Positions 25,733-38,383 of a stretch of DNA of 64,000 nucleotides are shown here, piece by piece; position 1 is the stretch's first letter; each line of letters begins with the position of its first letter. The notes beneath the pieces are model-generated. The model was not told the DNA's origin. It did no database searches and saw nothing but the letters and a program-made list of their open reading frames with translations. A program made the position numbers and the translations under genes. Origin of the DNA: Metabacillus indicus LMG 22858 (GTDB taxonomy: Bacteria; Bacillota; Bacilli; Bacillales; Bacillaceae); the NCBI RefSeq assembly GCF_000708755.2, contig NZ_JGVU02000002.1:1426001-1490000 (forward strand). The letters run 5' to 3'.

Positions 25733-27377
25733 GTTTTATAAGTGTAACCGGGTTTTCCAACTCAGTTGGCGGGTTGACGAATGCAAGGTCAAAGACTTCC
25801 TGCAAGTGAGCGACCGGTATGATGCTGATGCCTTCAATGGTCTTTAAAATAGACTGCATGTTTTCAGCAGGAATAATTACGGTTTTTGCGCCTGCAAGCT
25901 TGGCTGCTTTAATCTTAGGCACTACTCCGCCAATCGGCTTTACACTTCCGTGAATGCTGATTTCCCCTGTCATGGCTACTGTGTGATCGACCGGTATTTT
26001 ATGAATGGCTGAGAAAATTCCCGTAGCCATCGCTATGCCGGCTGATGGACCGTCAACAGGAATGCCGCCTGGGAAATTGACATGAATGTCATAGTCATTT
26101 GCGTTGATGCCCATTGAGCGAAGGACCGTTATGACATTTTCAATCGATCCTTTTGCCATACTTTTTCTTCTGACGGATTTTCCTCTGTCGCCGATGCTTT
26201 CTTCTTCAACAATGCCTGTAATGTTTATTGTGCCTTTATCCTTTGCATAAATAACGGTTACCTCGATTTCAAGCAGTGAGCCTGAATTTGGACCGTGCAC
26301 AGCAAGTCCGTTTACAAGACCGACCCTGGCGTCTTCATAGATTTTTTTATCATGCCGCGGCGTCAGCTGGCTTGAACTGACAACCCATTCAATATCCTGC
26401 ATGGTGATTTCGCTGCGGTCTTCCGTCATGGCCATCCCGGCTGCAATCTGCATCATATTGACAACTTCGCGGCCGTTCCGCACATAAGACGTCAATGTGG
26501 CAATGCTCTTGTCGCTGACGTTCATATTCACTTTTACTGCTGCTTTTTTGGCAACAATGGCCAGTTCCTCTGACTCCAAATCCCTGAAAAAGACCTCAAG
26601 ACATCTTGAGCGGATAGCCGGCGGAATTTCGTTCGGTGTTCTTGTTGTCGCACCGATCAGCCGGAAATCAGCAGGCAGTCCATTTTGAAAAATGTCATGA
26701 ATATGGTTTGGAATTTGTGTGTTTTCTTCGCTGTAATAAGCACTCTCCAAAAAGACTTTTCTGTCTTCAAGCACTTTTAGAAGTTTGTTCATCTGTATAG
26801 GATGAAGCTCTCCGATTTCATCAATGAACAGCACACCGCCATGTGCATTCGTGACGGCTCCTTGCTTCGGCTGGGGAATCCCCGCTTGTCCCATGGCTCC
26901 TGCTCCCTGATAAATAGGATCATGAACAGAACCGATTAAAGGATCTGCAATGCCCCTTTCATCAAATCTCGCCGTTGTGGCATCAAGTTCAATAAAGACG
27001 GCCGAAGGCTTAAATGGGGACTTGGCATTGCGTCTTGCCTCTTCAAGAACCAATCTCGCAGCCGCGGTTTTCCCCACTCCGGGCGGACCATATATAATCA
27101 CGTGCTGCGGGTTGGGTCCGCACAGGGCGGCTTTAAGGGCCTTAATGCCGTCCTCCTGCCCCACGATATCTGTAAAGCTTTTAGGACGCACTCTCTCAGA
27201 TAAAGGCTCTGATAACTTAATTGATCTCATTTTCTTCAGCTGTTCCATTTCTTTTCGTGATTCGCGGTCAATTGAAACTTTCTGCGTACGCTGATTTTTT
27301 AATAAGTTCCAAAAGTACAAGCCAATGATGACCCCGAAAAAAAGTTGTACAAACAAGGCAATGCCAGTCCAGCTCAT
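25719..27377 (-). CDS. lonB: Forespore Lon-like protease LonB
   Basis: 552 aa. An N-terminal membrane segment (about 5-24) is followed by an AAA+ domain with Walker A '[15 protein letters not shown]' and Walker B 'VLFIDEIGEL', and a C-terminal Lon-type protease with 'DGPSAGIAMATG' (Ser) and 'GGVVPKIKAAKLAG' (Lys). It lacks the LonA substrate-binding N domain. GGAGGG 7 bases before the ATG. A good SigF-like promoter lies upstream, in line with the known forespore expression of B. subtilis lonB. It lies between clpX and lonA, as in B. subtilis. Confidence 0.95.
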   Translation of the reverse strand: MSWTGIALFVQLFFGVIIGLYFWNLLKNQRTQKVSIDRESRKEMEQLKKMRSIKLSEPLSERVRPKSFTDIVGQEDGIKALKAALCGPNPQHVIIYGPPGVGKTAAARLVLEEARRNAKSPFKPSAVFIELDATTARFDERGIADPLIGSVHDPIYQGAGAMGQAGIPQPKQGAVTNAHGGVLFIDEIGELHPIQMNKLLKVLEDRKVFLESAYYSEENTQIPNHIHDIFQNGLPADFRLIGATTRTPNEIPPAIRSRCLEVFFRDLESEELAIVAKKAAVKVNMNVSDKSIATLTSYVRNGREVVNMMQIAAGMAMTEDRSEITMQDIEWVVSSSQLTPRHDKKIYEDARVGLVNGLAVHGPNSGSLLEIEVTVIYAKDKGTINITGIVEEESIGDRGKSVRRKSMAKGSIENVITVLRSMGINANDYDIHVNFPGGIPVDGPSAGIAMATGIFSAIHKIPVDHTVAMTGEISIHGSVKPIGGVVPKIKAAKLAGAKTVIIPAENMQSILKTIEGISIIPVAHLQEVFDLAFVNPPTELENPVTLIKQDLG

Positions 27378-27400
27378 AGTGGTCCCTCCTACTGCGATGT

Positions 27401-27430
27401 CATTTTATCCCGCATAAACGTGCAGTAATC
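27401..27430 (-). promoter_or_regulatory. Candidate SigF promoter of lonB
   Basis: Minus strand GATTA (complement 27426-27430), 15-base spacer, GGATAAAATG (complement 27401-27410) against the SigF -10 pattern GGNRANANTR, one mismatch. It lies about 24 bases before the start codon. Confidence 0.6.
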
Positions 27431-27607
27431 ACCCGCCGGCTTTCCTGTCCGCACATGCCCGGTCTGTTCCACTCGTCATCTATTGATGAAAGTTTCACTG
27501 TACAAGCTAGTATCTCCGAGGGGTAATTTTAATAAACGTAAATATGCCAACTATAATTGCTCCGTTTATGTATAAAAACAATTGAAAACGAGAAAGGAAA
27601 TAACAGC

Positions 27608-27640
27608 AAAAACCCCTGGAATACAAATTCCAGGGGTGTA
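27608..27640 (-). terminator. Terminator of clpX
   Basis: CCCCTGGAAT/ATTCCAGGGG stem with a 5-base loop; TTTTTGCTG follows on the minus strand. Confidence 0.9.
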
Positions 27641-27649
27641 AAATACAGG

Positions 27650-28915
27650 TTATGCAGATGTTTTGGTATCTTCGACGATAACCGTTCCATCTGTCAGCAC
27701 TAGCTTAGGAGGAACTTTGTCTGTTACCGTTTCTGCCGTAATGACACACTTCGTAATATCGTCGCGGGACGGCAGCTCAAACATTACTTCAAGCATGATT
27801 CCCTCGATAATAGAACGGAGTCCGCGTGCGCCTGTTTTGCGTTCAATCGCCTTTTTGGATATTTCCATAAGGGCATTGTCTTCAAATTCAAGCTCTACGC
27901 CGTCAAGATCAAGCATTTTTTGATACTGCTTAACAAGCGCATTTTTAGGCTTTGTCAGAATTTCAACAAGGGCTTCCTCATCAAGAGGCTGGAGGCTTGC
28001 AATAACCGGCAGACGGCCAATGAACTCCGGAATAAGCCCGAAGCGGAGAAGATCCTCCGGAAGTACTTTAGACAGAAGCATTTTTTGGTCCAGATCATCA
28101 TCCTTCTTATCGGATCCAAAGCCGATGACCTTCTGGCCAAGACGGCGTTTTACGATTTGCTCGATGCCGTCAAACGCTCCGCCGCAGATAAAGAGAATGT
28201 TTGTTGTATCGATCTGGATGAATTCCTGATGCGGATGCTTGCGTCCGCCCTGCGGCGGAACACTTGCAACGGTTCCTTCAAGAATTTTAAGAAGGGCCTG
28301 CTGCACACCTTCACCTGACACATCGCGAGTGATGGACGGGTTTTCGGATTTGCGGGCCACTTTATCGATTTCATCGATATAGATGATCCCTTTTTCAGCC
28401 TTTTCTACATCGTAATCAGCAGCCTGGATCAGTTTTAGAAGGATGTTTTCAACATCTTCCCCGACATATCCGGCTTCTGTAAGCGACGTTGCGTCGGCAA
28501 TCGCAAACGGTACATTCAGGATGCGCGCCAGCGTCTGGGCAAGAAGGGTTTTACCGCTTCCCGTAGGCCCGATCATGGCGATGTTGCTTTTTGAAAGCTC
28601 AACTTCATCAATTTTGCTGTTGGAGTTGATGCGTTTATAGTGATTATAAACCGCAACTGCCAGGCTTTTCTTTGCCTGTTCCTGACCGATGACATATTCG
28701 TCAAGAATTTCACGAATCTCCTTCGGCTTTGGAACATCCTTAAATTCTACTTCTTCCTCTGTTCCAAGTTCCTCTTCAACGATCTCTGTGCACAGCTCTA
28801 TGCACTCGTCACATATATAGACACCCGGTCCAGCAACTAATTTACGGACTTGGTCTTGTGTTTTACCGCAAAACGAACACTTAAGCTGACCTTTTTCGTC
28901 GTTAAATTTAAACAT
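27650..28915 (-). CDS. clpX: ATP-dependent Clp protease ATP-binding subunit ClpX
   Basis: 421 aa. A hexameric unfoldase that feeds substrates to ClpP. The N-terminal zinc domain has C13, C16, C35 and C38. Walker A GPTGSGKT is at 116-123, the pore loop is 'GYVGEDVE', Walker B 'IIYIDEIDK', and the ClpP-docking loop has IGF ('KVIGFGSD'). The C-terminal domain has '[12 protein letters not shown]'. Standard length and order (tig upstream, lonB downstream). A separate promoter lies in the gap to tig. Confidence 0.97.
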   Translation of the reverse strand: MFKFNDEKGQLKCSFCGKTQDQVRKLVAGPGVYICDECIELCTEIVEEELGTEEEVEFKDVPKPKEIREILDEYVIGQEQAKKSLAVAVYNHYKRINSNSKIDEVELSKSNIAMIGPTGSGKTLLAQTLARILNVPFAIADATSLTEAGYVGEDVENILLKLIQAADYDVEKAEKGIIYIDEIDKVARKSENPSITRDVSGEGVQQALLKILEGTVASVPPQGGRKHPHQEFIQIDTTNILFICGGAFDGIEQIVKRRLGQKVIGFGSDKKDDDLDQKMLLSKVLPEDLLRFGLIPEFIGRLPVIASLQPLDEEALVEILTKPKNALVKQYQKMLDLDGVELEFEDNALMEISKKAIERKTGARGLRSIIEGIMLEVMFELPSRDDITKCVITAETVTDKVPPKLVLTDGTVIVEDTKTSA

Positions 28916-29316
28916 GTCTTCACCCCTTATTTCTTTGTATCATCAGCGGGCCACACCTTTACCGGACGGGACAGCAGCATCATGCATGCTTATCCTCAGG
29001 CAGAAAGGAAATGGGGATGACGATTGCGCAACTGACTTGCCGCAAGAAGCGGAAAAAGTCTGAAAAAATTGGTATGTATTGCATTGTACCATAAGTATGT
29101 AGACTACTGGAAATAAAACAGCTTTACCTAAAAGAGGAGTATATTATAGTATTCGCTCTTCCCGGCCAAAATCCTTGCTGGGGTAAAAAATGAGTTCATT
29201 TCTTACCTCTATATGTATGTAGCATGCAGTAATTATATAGTACCCAAAGAGCGGAAAAATAAATCCGGACGGGCACATCGATTTGCGCCGAATCGCCTCA
29301 TAGCTCTTTATTTTGC
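28916..29316. other. Gap between clpX and tig: clpX promoters, no gene
   Basis: About 400 bases, A+T-rich. Besides the clpX promoter at 29083-29091, a second perfect TATAAT on the minus strand lies at about 29140 with TTTTGG 17 bases before it, so two start sites are possible. No ORF with a ribosome site was found. Confidence 0.5.
29083..29091 (-). promoter_or_regulatory. Extended -10 promoter of clpX
   Basis: Minus strand TGGTACAAT (complement 29083-29091), TGn-extended -10, with TTCCAG 18 bases upstream of the hexamer as a weak -35. The transcript leader would be about 160 bases. Confidence 0.5.
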
Positions 29317-29349
29317 AAAACAAGGCACGAATGAACTCGCGCCTTGTTT
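29317..29349 (-). terminator. Terminator of tig
   Basis: AACAAGGC..CGA/TCG..GCCTTGTT stem; TTTTGC follows on the minus strand. Confidence 0.85.
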
Positions 29350-29362
29350 CATTTTATCATTA

Positions 29363-30649
29363 TTAAGCTGCTTCTTTGCTGTTTTCAACAAGGAAGTCGA
29401 TTGCTTTGCGTACTTTAAGATCTTCTTTCAGTCCTTCAAGAGATCCAAGAGCCTGCTTGATGTTTTCAACCGGCATGTTGTACATTTCTGCCATTTTAGC
29501 AATTTCAGCTTCCACTTCTTCATCAGTAGCTTCGATGTTTTCAGCTTTTGCGATTGCTTCAAGAGTCAGATTGTACTTCACGCGTTTAGATGCATCTTCT
29601 TTCATTTGCTCTTTAAGTGCATCTTCGTCCTGACCTGAGAACTGGAAGTAAAGTTCAAGGTTCATGCCCTGAGCTTGAAGACGCTGCTCAAACTCCTGCA
29701 TCATGCGGTTTACTTCATTGTCGATAAGCACTTGTGGGATGTCAACTTCTGCATTGTCAGAAGCTTTGTCAACAAGTGTGTCGCGAAGTGTATTTTCAGC
29801 TTCTGCTTTTTTAGCTTCTTCTAAGCGAGTTCTTGTTTTAGCTTTAAGAGCTTCAAGGCTTTCAACTTCTTCGTCCACATCTTTAGCGAACTCATCGTCA
29901 AGAGCTGGAAGTTCTTTGGCTTTGATTTCGTGAAGCTTCACTTTGAATGTTGCAGGCTTTCCTGCAAGGTTTTCAGCGTGATATTCTTCAGGGAATGTTA
30001 CTTCAACATCCTTTTCGCCGCCAGCTTCCAAACCTACAAGCTGATCTTCAAAGCCAGGGATGAATGAACCTGAGCCGATTTCAAGCGTGTAGTTTTCAGC
30101 AGTGCCGCCTTCGAATGCTTCGCCGTCAGCGAATCCTTCGAAATCAATAACAACTGTGTCGCCGTTTTCAACAGTGCCTTCTTCTTTCACAACAAGCTCT
30201 GCGTGACGCTCCTGAAGTGTTTTAAGTTCTGCATCAACATCTTCATCAGATACAGATGCGTCCATTTTTTCAACTTCAAGGCCTTTGTATTCGCCAAGTT
30301 TCACTTCAGGCTTTACAACCACTTTTGCAGTGAAAATAAGGTTTTTGCCTTTTTCGATTTGCTCAACGTCGATCTCCGGACGGTCGATCGGATCGATTCC
30401 CGCTTCTTCAACCGCTTGAGGATAAACCTCAGGAAGAAGGATATCAAGCGCATCCTGGTATAGTGATTCGATGCCAAAGCGCTGTTCGAACATTGCGCGA
30501 GGCACTTTCCCTTTACGGAATCCAGGTATATTTACTTGCTTTGATACTTTTTTGAATGCTTCGTCAAGGGCTTGGCCGAACTTTTCAGCTTCAACTTCTA
30601 CTGTAAGAACGCCTTGGTTGCCCTCAAGCTTTTCCCATTTTGCAGACAT
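29363..30649 (-). CDS. tig: Trigger factor
   Basis: 428 aa ribosome-bound chaperone and peptidyl-prolyl isomerase acting on nascent chains. The ribosome-binding signature GFRKGKVPR is at 43-51. The FKBP-type PPIase domain (about 150-245) has '[17 protein letters not shown]' and '[13 protein letters not shown]'. A long helical C-terminal arm domain follows. ATG at 30649 has GGAGGG 6 bases upstream; a longer in-frame start at 30733 is not supported. Confidence 0.97.
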   Translation of the reverse strand: MSAKWEKLEGNQGVLTVEVEAEKFGQALDEAFKKVSKQVNIPGFRKGKVPRAMFEQRFGIESLYQDALDILLPEVYPQAVEEAGIDPIDRPEIDVEQIEKGKNLIFTAKVVVKPEVKLGEYKGLEVEKMDASVSDEDVDAELKTLQERHAELVVKEEGTVENGDTVVIDFEGFADGEAFEGGTAENYTLEIGSGSFIPGFEDQLVGLEAGGEKDVEVTFPEEYHAENLAGKPATFKVKLHEIKAKELPALDDEFAKDVDEEVESLEALKAKTRTRLEEAKKAEAENTLRDTLVDKASDNAEVDIPQVLIDNEVNRMMQEFEQRLQAQGMNLELYFQFSGQDEDALKEQMKEDASKRVKYNLTLEAIAKAENIEATDEEVEAEIAKMAEMYNMPVENIKQALGSLEGLKEDLKVRKAIDFLVENSKEAA

Positions 30650-30891
30650 TAGTTTCCCTCCAAAAAATCTATTTGAAATAGTGACATAATCTAGGTTAGG
30701 TTTTGACAGAGGATACCTGTCCATTGTTGACAAACAGCTTCTCTGCTATACCCCTATGTAGATGACTTACTAAATCGTCCAGTGTATGGCTGATGTCTGC
30801 ACGCACAGGGATGTGTTCCCTCTTGTACGGCTGATCATCAATTTACAACCATTTCATTATAACATAGAAAAAATTCCTTTCAACATATACG

Positions 30892-31899
30892 TTAGATTTG
30901 CAAATAAGAAATTTCTTCTATCTCGTAGATTTTTTTCACAGCCTGCACTAGCTCATCCTGCGCGATATCATATGAATCACATACCTCTTCTGCAGGTGCC
31001 GAGATCCCGTGCATCTCATAGCCCGTATAATGAAGGGCTGCGGCCCAGAGCCTTGCTTCCGGCGGTTCCGGCAAAAATGGAAACAGCACATACAGGTGCC
31101 TGATCCAGATTTCTTTCACCGCTTCATAAAGCGACGGGTTTTCCTGTCCGAGGATATCATCAAGGGCATTCAGCACTTTTTTCGTAAAAGGCATCTCGGA
31201 TAAGTCCTCGAGCTCTGACGGAACAACCGCCATCATATGGCCGAATTTTGCAACTTTCACTTCTTTTGCAGTCTCATTTTCCATGAGGAGATGCAGAATC
31301 ATGGACTGTACGACAGGATGGCTTTCAGGATTCTTCAGAATCGTCTGCAGCTTCTGCATGTGCCTTGAAACATTCCGGTCCTTCAGCGACTGTACATAAG
31401 CTACCTGCTGATTAATCGTATCCAGAAGCAGTTTAGGTTCACCGGGTTCGCCTTCCTCATCATCCTCTTCAAAAATAGATCCTTCATCTTCATTCATTTT
31501 CCTGCTGAAATCAAGAAGCTTGTAAAAATGCTCCGCCTGATCGTGGGGAAGATGATTCTCCTGAAGGACAGCCTCGATTGTCTGCTGCACTTCCTCGTAC
31601 TGTCTCAGCTGAATTAAGATCGTCAAGTAGACCTGCAGGACCGTAAAATAGTCTCCGATATCTTCATGAAGCATTTTTTTGCAGACCGTCTTTGCTTCAT
31701 CCAGATCGCCAAGCTCCATCAGACAGAGCGCAATGCCAAGATGAATTTCCGCTCTGTCCTCGCCAAGCTCAAGCACTTCATAAAAGAGTGGCAGCGCCTC
31801 TTTGAACCGTTTATTTTTTAAAGCGTCCAGTCCTTTATCAACCAAGCGCTCACTTAAGTTAGGGAATGGAATGACTTTTCTCTGTTTCTTCTCGCTCAT
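30892..31899 (-). CDS. ysoA: TPR-repeat protein YsoA
   Basis: 335 aa cytosolic protein. Helical repeats of TPR type are visible at about 15-150 ('GLDALKNKRFKEALPLFYEV', 'IHLGIALCLMELGDLDEAK'), followed by an acidic stretch 'EEDDEEGEPGEPK' at about 161-173 and a helical C-terminal half. ATG at 31899 with GGAGATG upstream. It lies between leuD and tig as in B. subtilis. Biochemical function unknown. Confidence 0.88.
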   Translation of the reverse strand: MSEKKQRKVIPFPNLSERLVDKGLDALKNKRFKEALPLFYEVLELGEDRAEIHLGIALCLMELGDLDEAKTVCKKMLHEDIGDYFTVLQVYLTILIQLRQYEEVQQTIEAVLQENHLPHDQAEHFYKLLDFSRKMNEDEGSIFEEDDEEGEPGEPKLLLDTINQQVAYVQSLKDRNVSRHMQKLQTILKNPESHPVVQSMILHLLMENETAKEVKVAKFGHMMAVVPSELEDLSEMPFTKKVLNALDDILGQENPSLYEAVKEIWIRHLYVLFPFLPEPPEARLWAAALHYTGYEMHGISAPAEEVCDSYDIAQDELVQAVKKIYEIEEISYLQI

Positions 31900-31951
31900 T
31901 CAATCATCTCCGCTGTGCATTTGCCTTCAAGTTTACCAATGGAGTTTGAAG

Positions 31952-31997
31952 AACACAAGAAAAGCCTGGATTATATTAACCAGGCTTTTCTTGTGTT
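31952..31997 (-). other. Perfect 18-bp hairpin overlapping the end of leuD
   Basis: AACACAAGAAAAGCCTGG at 31952-31969 is the exact reverse complement of 31980-31997, with a 10-base loop. The 5' arm on the minus strand encodes the last residues of LeuD. No T-run follows on the minus strand, so it may be a 3'-end stabilising or processing structure more than a classical terminator. Confidence 0.75.
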
Positions 31998-32558
31998 TTC
32001 GTAATTTGAAATCTGCTCTTCATACATAAAGGTGAGGGAAATTTCATCATGGCCGTTTAAAAGCATATCCTTCCAGTATGGATCAATGTCAAAATGGTAA
32101 AGAACATCTTCACCTTCGCGGATTTCCTGCTTTTCCAGATCGACCGTACACTCGAAAGCTCCCTTTTCAACCAGCTGCTGATGAATCTTTTCTTCTACTT
32201 TAATAGGAAGAAGACCGTTCTTCAGGCAGTTCTGATGGAAGATATCGGCGAAAGAAGGAGCAATGATCACTCTGAAGCCGAAGTCTGAAAGCGCCCACGG
32301 GGCATGCTCTCTTGAAGATCCGCACCCAAAGTTCTCCCCTGCAATCAGAACGCTTGCCCCCTTTGCCTCAGGCTTATTCAGTTCAAACTCAGGATTTTCA
32401 GTATGATCGCTTGTATAGCGCCAGTCAAAAAAAGCGAAGCGTCCGTATCCAGTGCGTTCTATTCGTTTCAGAAACTGTTTGGGGATAATCTGATCGGTGT
32501 CCACATTTGATCTGTTCAGTACCGCTGTTTTACCCTTGTGCACTTGAAATGCTTCCAC
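31971..32558 (-). CDS. leuD: 3-isopropylmalate dehydratase small subunit
   Basis: 195 aa. With LeuC it isomerises 2- to 3-isopropylmalate in leucine synthesis. '[15 protein letters not shown]', '[15 protein letters not shown]' and '[13 protein letters not shown]' are the family motifs. GTG start at 32558 with GGAGGGG 7 bases upstream; the start lies inside the end of leuC (29-base overlap). Last gene of the ilv-leu block; its last codons form one arm of a perfect hairpin. Confidence 0.95.
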   Translation of the reverse strand: MEAFQVHKGKTAVLNRSNVDTDQIIPKQFLKRIERTGYGRFAFFDWRYTSDHTENPEFELNKPEAKGASVLIAGENFGCGSSREHAPWALSDFGFRVIIAPSFADIFHQNCLKNGLLPIKVEEKIHQQLVEKGAFECTVDLEKQEIREGEDVLYHFDIDPYWKDMLLNGHDEISLTFMYEEQISNYENTRKAWLI

Positions 32559-33969
32559 TTGCAGCCCCTCCTATCCATTCTCTTACATCAACAAATTTCC
32601 CGTTAAGCGCCGCTGCTGCAGCCATTGCAGGACTGACAAGGTGCGTTCTTGCTCCTTTTCCCTGACGGCCTTCAAAGTTCCGGTTGGAGGTGGAAGCACA
32701 GCGCTTTCCTTCCGGCACGACATCATCATTCATGCTCAGGCACATGCTGCACCCTGATTCCCGCCACTCAAAGCCCGCTTCTTTAAACGTATGGTGGAGC
32801 CCTTCAGCTTCCGCCTGAAGCTTTACATTTTGCGAACCGGGAACAACGATTGCCCTTACGGAAGGATTCACTTTATGGCCTCTGATTACTTCTGCCGCCT
32901 GACGCAGGTCTGTGAGTCTCGAGTTTGTGCAGGAGCCAATAAAGACATAGTCTATTTCTATCTCTTTTATCGCGGTATCCGGCTCCAGGCCCATATAAAA
33001 ATAAGCCCGCTCTGCCTCCTGTTTTTCCTCCTGTTTTGAGAACATGCCTGTGTTCGGCACTCTCTCATCTATTGACACAGCCATTCCGGGATTTGTTCCC
33101 CATGTGACCATCGGTGCAATGTCAGATGCCAAAACGATAATCTGATCATCATATTCCGCACCCGGGTCGCTGTGGAGTGTGCGCCAGTATGCAACAGCTT
33201 CTTCAAATTCCTCTCCCTTTGGAGCGTAAGGTCTTCCCTCAATATACTTGAACGTTGTTTCATCAGGTGCAATCAGTCCAGCTCTGGCGCCTGCTTCAAT
33301 TGACATGTTGCAGACCGTCATTCTCTCATCCATCGACATATTTTCAATGGCTTCACCTGTAAATTCGATCACATACCCTGTGCCGAATCTCACTCCGAAG
33401 GAACCGATAATGGAGAGAATGACATCTTTAGCCGTCACGCCTTTTTTCAGGGATCCCTTTATGTGAACATTTAATGTTTTCGGCTTCTGCTGCCAAAGCG
33501 TTTGAGTGGCGAGGACATGTTCTACTTCACTTGTTCCGATGCCGAATGCCAGAGCTCCGAACGCTCCGTGTGTCGATGTATGGCTGTCTCCGCATACGAT
33601 GGTTTTGCCCGGCTGTGTCAGGCCAAGTTCCGGTCCGATGACGTGAACAATTCCCTGATCTGAGCTGTTAAGGTCAGCAAGCCTGATGCCGAATTCTCCG
33701 CAGTTTGTTTCAAGGGCGCTTACCTGGAGCCGCGCTGTTTCGTCTTTAATATCAAACCGGTTGACGGTCGGAATGTTATGATCCATTGTGGCAAAAGTGT
33801 TTTCAGGCTTTCTCACCTTTCTCCCATTTTGTCTTAAGCCCTCAAACGCCTGGGGAGACGTTACTTCATGAATCAGGTGCAAATCAATATATAATAGGTC
33901 CGGCTGATGATCTTTTCTGTATACTACATGATCATCCCAAATTTTTTCGACGATTGTTCTTGCTTTCAA
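32530..33969 (-). CDS. leuC: 3-isopropylmalate dehydratase large subunit
   Basis: 479 aa aconitase-family protein holding a [4Fe-4S] cluster. The cluster cysteines are in 'IGSCTNSRL' and '[10 protein letters not shown]'. '[19 protein letters not shown]' is the aconitase signature. TTG start at 33969 with GGAGG 8 bases upstream. It works as a heterodimer with LeuD, whose gene overlaps its end. Confidence 0.96.
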   Translation of the reverse strand: MKARTIVEKIWDDHVVYRKDHQPDLLYIDLHLIHEVTSPQAFEGLRQNGRKVRKPENTFATMDHNIPTVNRFDIKDETARLQVSALETNCGEFGIRLADLNSSDQGIVHVIGPELGLTQPGKTIVCGDSHTSTHGAFGALAFGIGTSEVEHVLATQTLWQQKPKTLNVHIKGSLKKGVTAKDVILSIIGSFGVRFGTGYVIEFTGEAIENMSMDERMTVCNMSIEAGARAGLIAPDETTFKYIEGRPYAPKGEEFEEAVAYWRTLHSDPGAEYDDQIIVLASDIAPMVTWGTNPGMAVSIDERVPNTGMFSKQEEKQEAERAYFYMGLEPDTAIKEIEIDYVFIGSCTNSRLTDLRQAAEVIRGHKVNPSVRAIVVPGSQNVKLQAEAEGLHHTFKEAGFEWRESGCSMCLSMNDDVVPEGKRCASTSNRNFEGRQGKGARTHLVSPAMAAAAALNGKFVDVREWIGGAASGSISSAQG

Positions 33970-34046
33970 GACTGATACCTCCCTGCACGTATTTATATAG
34001 AAGGAAAAGAGGGGCGCTTTTCATCGAAATGAAAAGCGCCGGTTTT

Positions 34047-35159
34047 TTATGCGTAAGCTTCCATAATGTTAAAGATGGCGTGGTCGTCAGCCAAAGCAGC
34101 TTTCACTTCTTCAACCAGAGCCGTTGTAGAAAGAGGAGCTTCTCCTTTTTTCGCAAGGTCTGCTGTGCGCTTCCCTGAATCAAGCACATGTTTTACGGCA
34201 TTTTCAACAGCTTCTGCCTCTTCATTCATACCAAAGGAATGTCTGAGCATCATCGCGGCGGATAAAATCATCGCCACTGGATTTGCTTTATCTTCTCCTG
34301 CAATGTCAGGTGCAGAACCATGGACCGGTTCATACAGATGGAGACCGGTTGAGCTCAGGCTTGCCGATGGCAGCATGCCGAGCGAGCCCGTCAGCATTGA
34401 AGCTTCGTCACTTAAAATGTCGCCGAACATGTTCTCAGTTACGATGACATCAAACTGTTTTGGATTATGAATGAGGGCCATGGCTGCATGGTCGACAAGC
34501 ATGTGCTGCAGTTCAACATCCGGATACCTTGCAGCTACCTCTTCAGCGACTTCCCTCCACATTCGGCTCGATTCTAAAACATTGGCCTTATCAACTGACG
34601 TGACTTTTTTCTGCCTGCCCTGGGCAAGCTCAAATGCCTGTTCAATGATCCGCACCATCTCATCACGCTTATAAAAAAGGGTATCGACAACCGTCTCTTC
34701 ACCGCCGTAAACCTTGCGCTCGCTCGGTTTTCCAAAGTAAAGGCCACCCGTAAGTTCTCTTACAATCATGAAGTCGACGCCTTCCACAAACTCCCGCTTC
34801 AAAGGGGAAGAATCAAGGAGACTTTCCACTGTCTCCACAGGACGAAGATTTGCATACAGATCAAGCTCCTTCCTGAGAGCCAGAAGCCCCCTTTCAGGCC
34901 TTAAATGCGAAGGATTCTGGTCCCATTTCGGGCCTCCTACAGATCCGAGCAGGACTGCATCAGCCTCTTTGCACATGTTCAGCGTTTGTTCAGGAAGCGG
35001 AGAATTGGTTTCATCAATTGCCGCCCCGCCGATCAGTCCATACTGAAAGTGAAAACGATGGTAGTAATGCTCTTCAATGGCCTTCAGAATCTCTACAGCA
35101 CCGTTCATTACTTCTAATCCGATGCCGTCTCCCGGCAATAATGCAATTTTCTTCTCCAT
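34047..35159 (-). CDS. leuB: 3-isopropylmalate dehydrogenase
   Basis: 370 aa NAD-dependent oxidative decarboxylase, third enzyme of leucine synthesis. 'IALLPGDGIGLEVM' at the N terminus, the 'SDEASMLTGSLGMLPSASL' signature and 'EPVHGSAPDIAG' are present. ATG at 35159 with GGAGGC 7 bases upstream; an in-frame upstream start at 35177 precedes the ribosome site. Between leuA and leuC. Confidence 0.96.
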   Translation of the reverse strand: MEKKIALLPGDGIGLEVMNGAVEILKAIEEHYYHRFHFQYGLIGGAAIDETNSPLPEQTLNMCKEADAVLLGSVGGPKWDQNPSHLRPERGLLALRKELDLYANLRPVETVESLLDSSPLKREFVEGVDFMIVRELTGGLYFGKPSERKVYGGEETVVDTLFYKRDEMVRIIEQAFELAQGRQKKVTSVDKANVLESSRMWREVAEEVAARYPDVELQHMLVDHAAMALIHNPKQFDVIVTENMFGDILSDEASMLTGSLGMLPSASLSSTGLHLYEPVHGSAPDIAGEDKANPVAMILSAAMMLRHSFGMNEEAEAVENAVKHVLDSGKRTADLAKKGEAPLSTTALVEEVKAALADDHAIFNIMEAYA

Positions 35160-35202
35160 TTTTTCTGCCTCCTTCATGATTTTTAATCTGGTTTTTCTTC
35201 TA

Positions 35203-37771
<2,569 letters not shown>

Positions 37772-37815
37772 TTATTTTCCATTTTTTATTTGATTTGTAA
37801 TTGTATACGTTCCAT

Positions 37816-37833
37816 CCGTTCCCTTTCGCTCCA
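37816..37833 (+). repeat. Short fragment matching the left end of the 247-bp dispersed repeat
   Basis: CCGTTCCCTTTCGCTCCA is identical to the left end of the two full repeats at 41901 and 60280, then diverges. It lies in the ilvH-ilvC gap and may be a remnant. Confidence 0.5.
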
Positions 37834-37867
37834 CTGAAGGCTGTTAACATTCATTGCCGTCTTTTCT

Positions 37868-38383
37868 TTATACAATTGAATATGTTTTCGAGCTTGACGG
37901 CCGCTGTGTTCCTCTTGGGAACGCTGTTGTGCCGGTTCTGGCTATTTCTTTGATGCCATAGGGTCTGAGGAGATCGATGATGGCTTCTATTTTGTCTGAT
38001 TCCCCCGTTACTTGAACGACCAGGCTGTCCCGGCTGACATCTATGATGGCAGCCCGGAATGGTTCAATGACGCCCTGCACTTCCATTCTGACTGCCGGTG
38101 CAGCGATCACTTTGATCAGCGCGAGTTCTCTTGCAACGATTGATTGATTGGTAATGTCCTGAACCTTCAGCACGTCGATTTGCTTGTTAAGCTGTTTTGT
38201 AATTTGTTCTACTTCTTTTTCGTCCTCAACATGGATGACGAATGTCATGCGGGATATGCCTTCAATTTCTGCATGCCCGACTGTGATGCTTTCAATGTTA
38301 TAGTGTCTTTTCGTAAAAAGTCCGGTAATTCGGTTGAGTACGCCGGACCGGTTGTTTACGGTTAATGTCAATATTCGCTTCAT
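37868..38383 (-). CDS. ilvH: Acetolactate synthase small (regulatory) subunit
   Basis: 171 aa. An ACT domain at the N terminus ('[19 protein letters not shown]') senses branched-chain amino acids and raises activity of IlvB. A second domain carries '[14 protein letters not shown]' and '[19 protein letters not shown]'. ATG overlaps the ilvB stop (ATGA). Also called ilvN. Confidence 0.95.
   Translation of the reverse strand: MKRILTLTVNNRSGVLNRITGLFTKRHYNIESITVGHAEIEGISRMTFVIHVEDEKEVEQITKQLNKQIDVLKVQDITNQSIVARELALIKVIAAPAVRMEVQGVIEPFRAAIIDVSRDSLVVQVTGESDKIEAIIDLLRPYGIKEIARTGTTAFPRGTQRPSSSKTYSIV

Noticed and set aside
29213-29638. 141-aa plus-strand ORF at the end of tig
   Set aside because: Shadow of tig on the opposite strand; it crosses the tig terminator and has no ribosome site.
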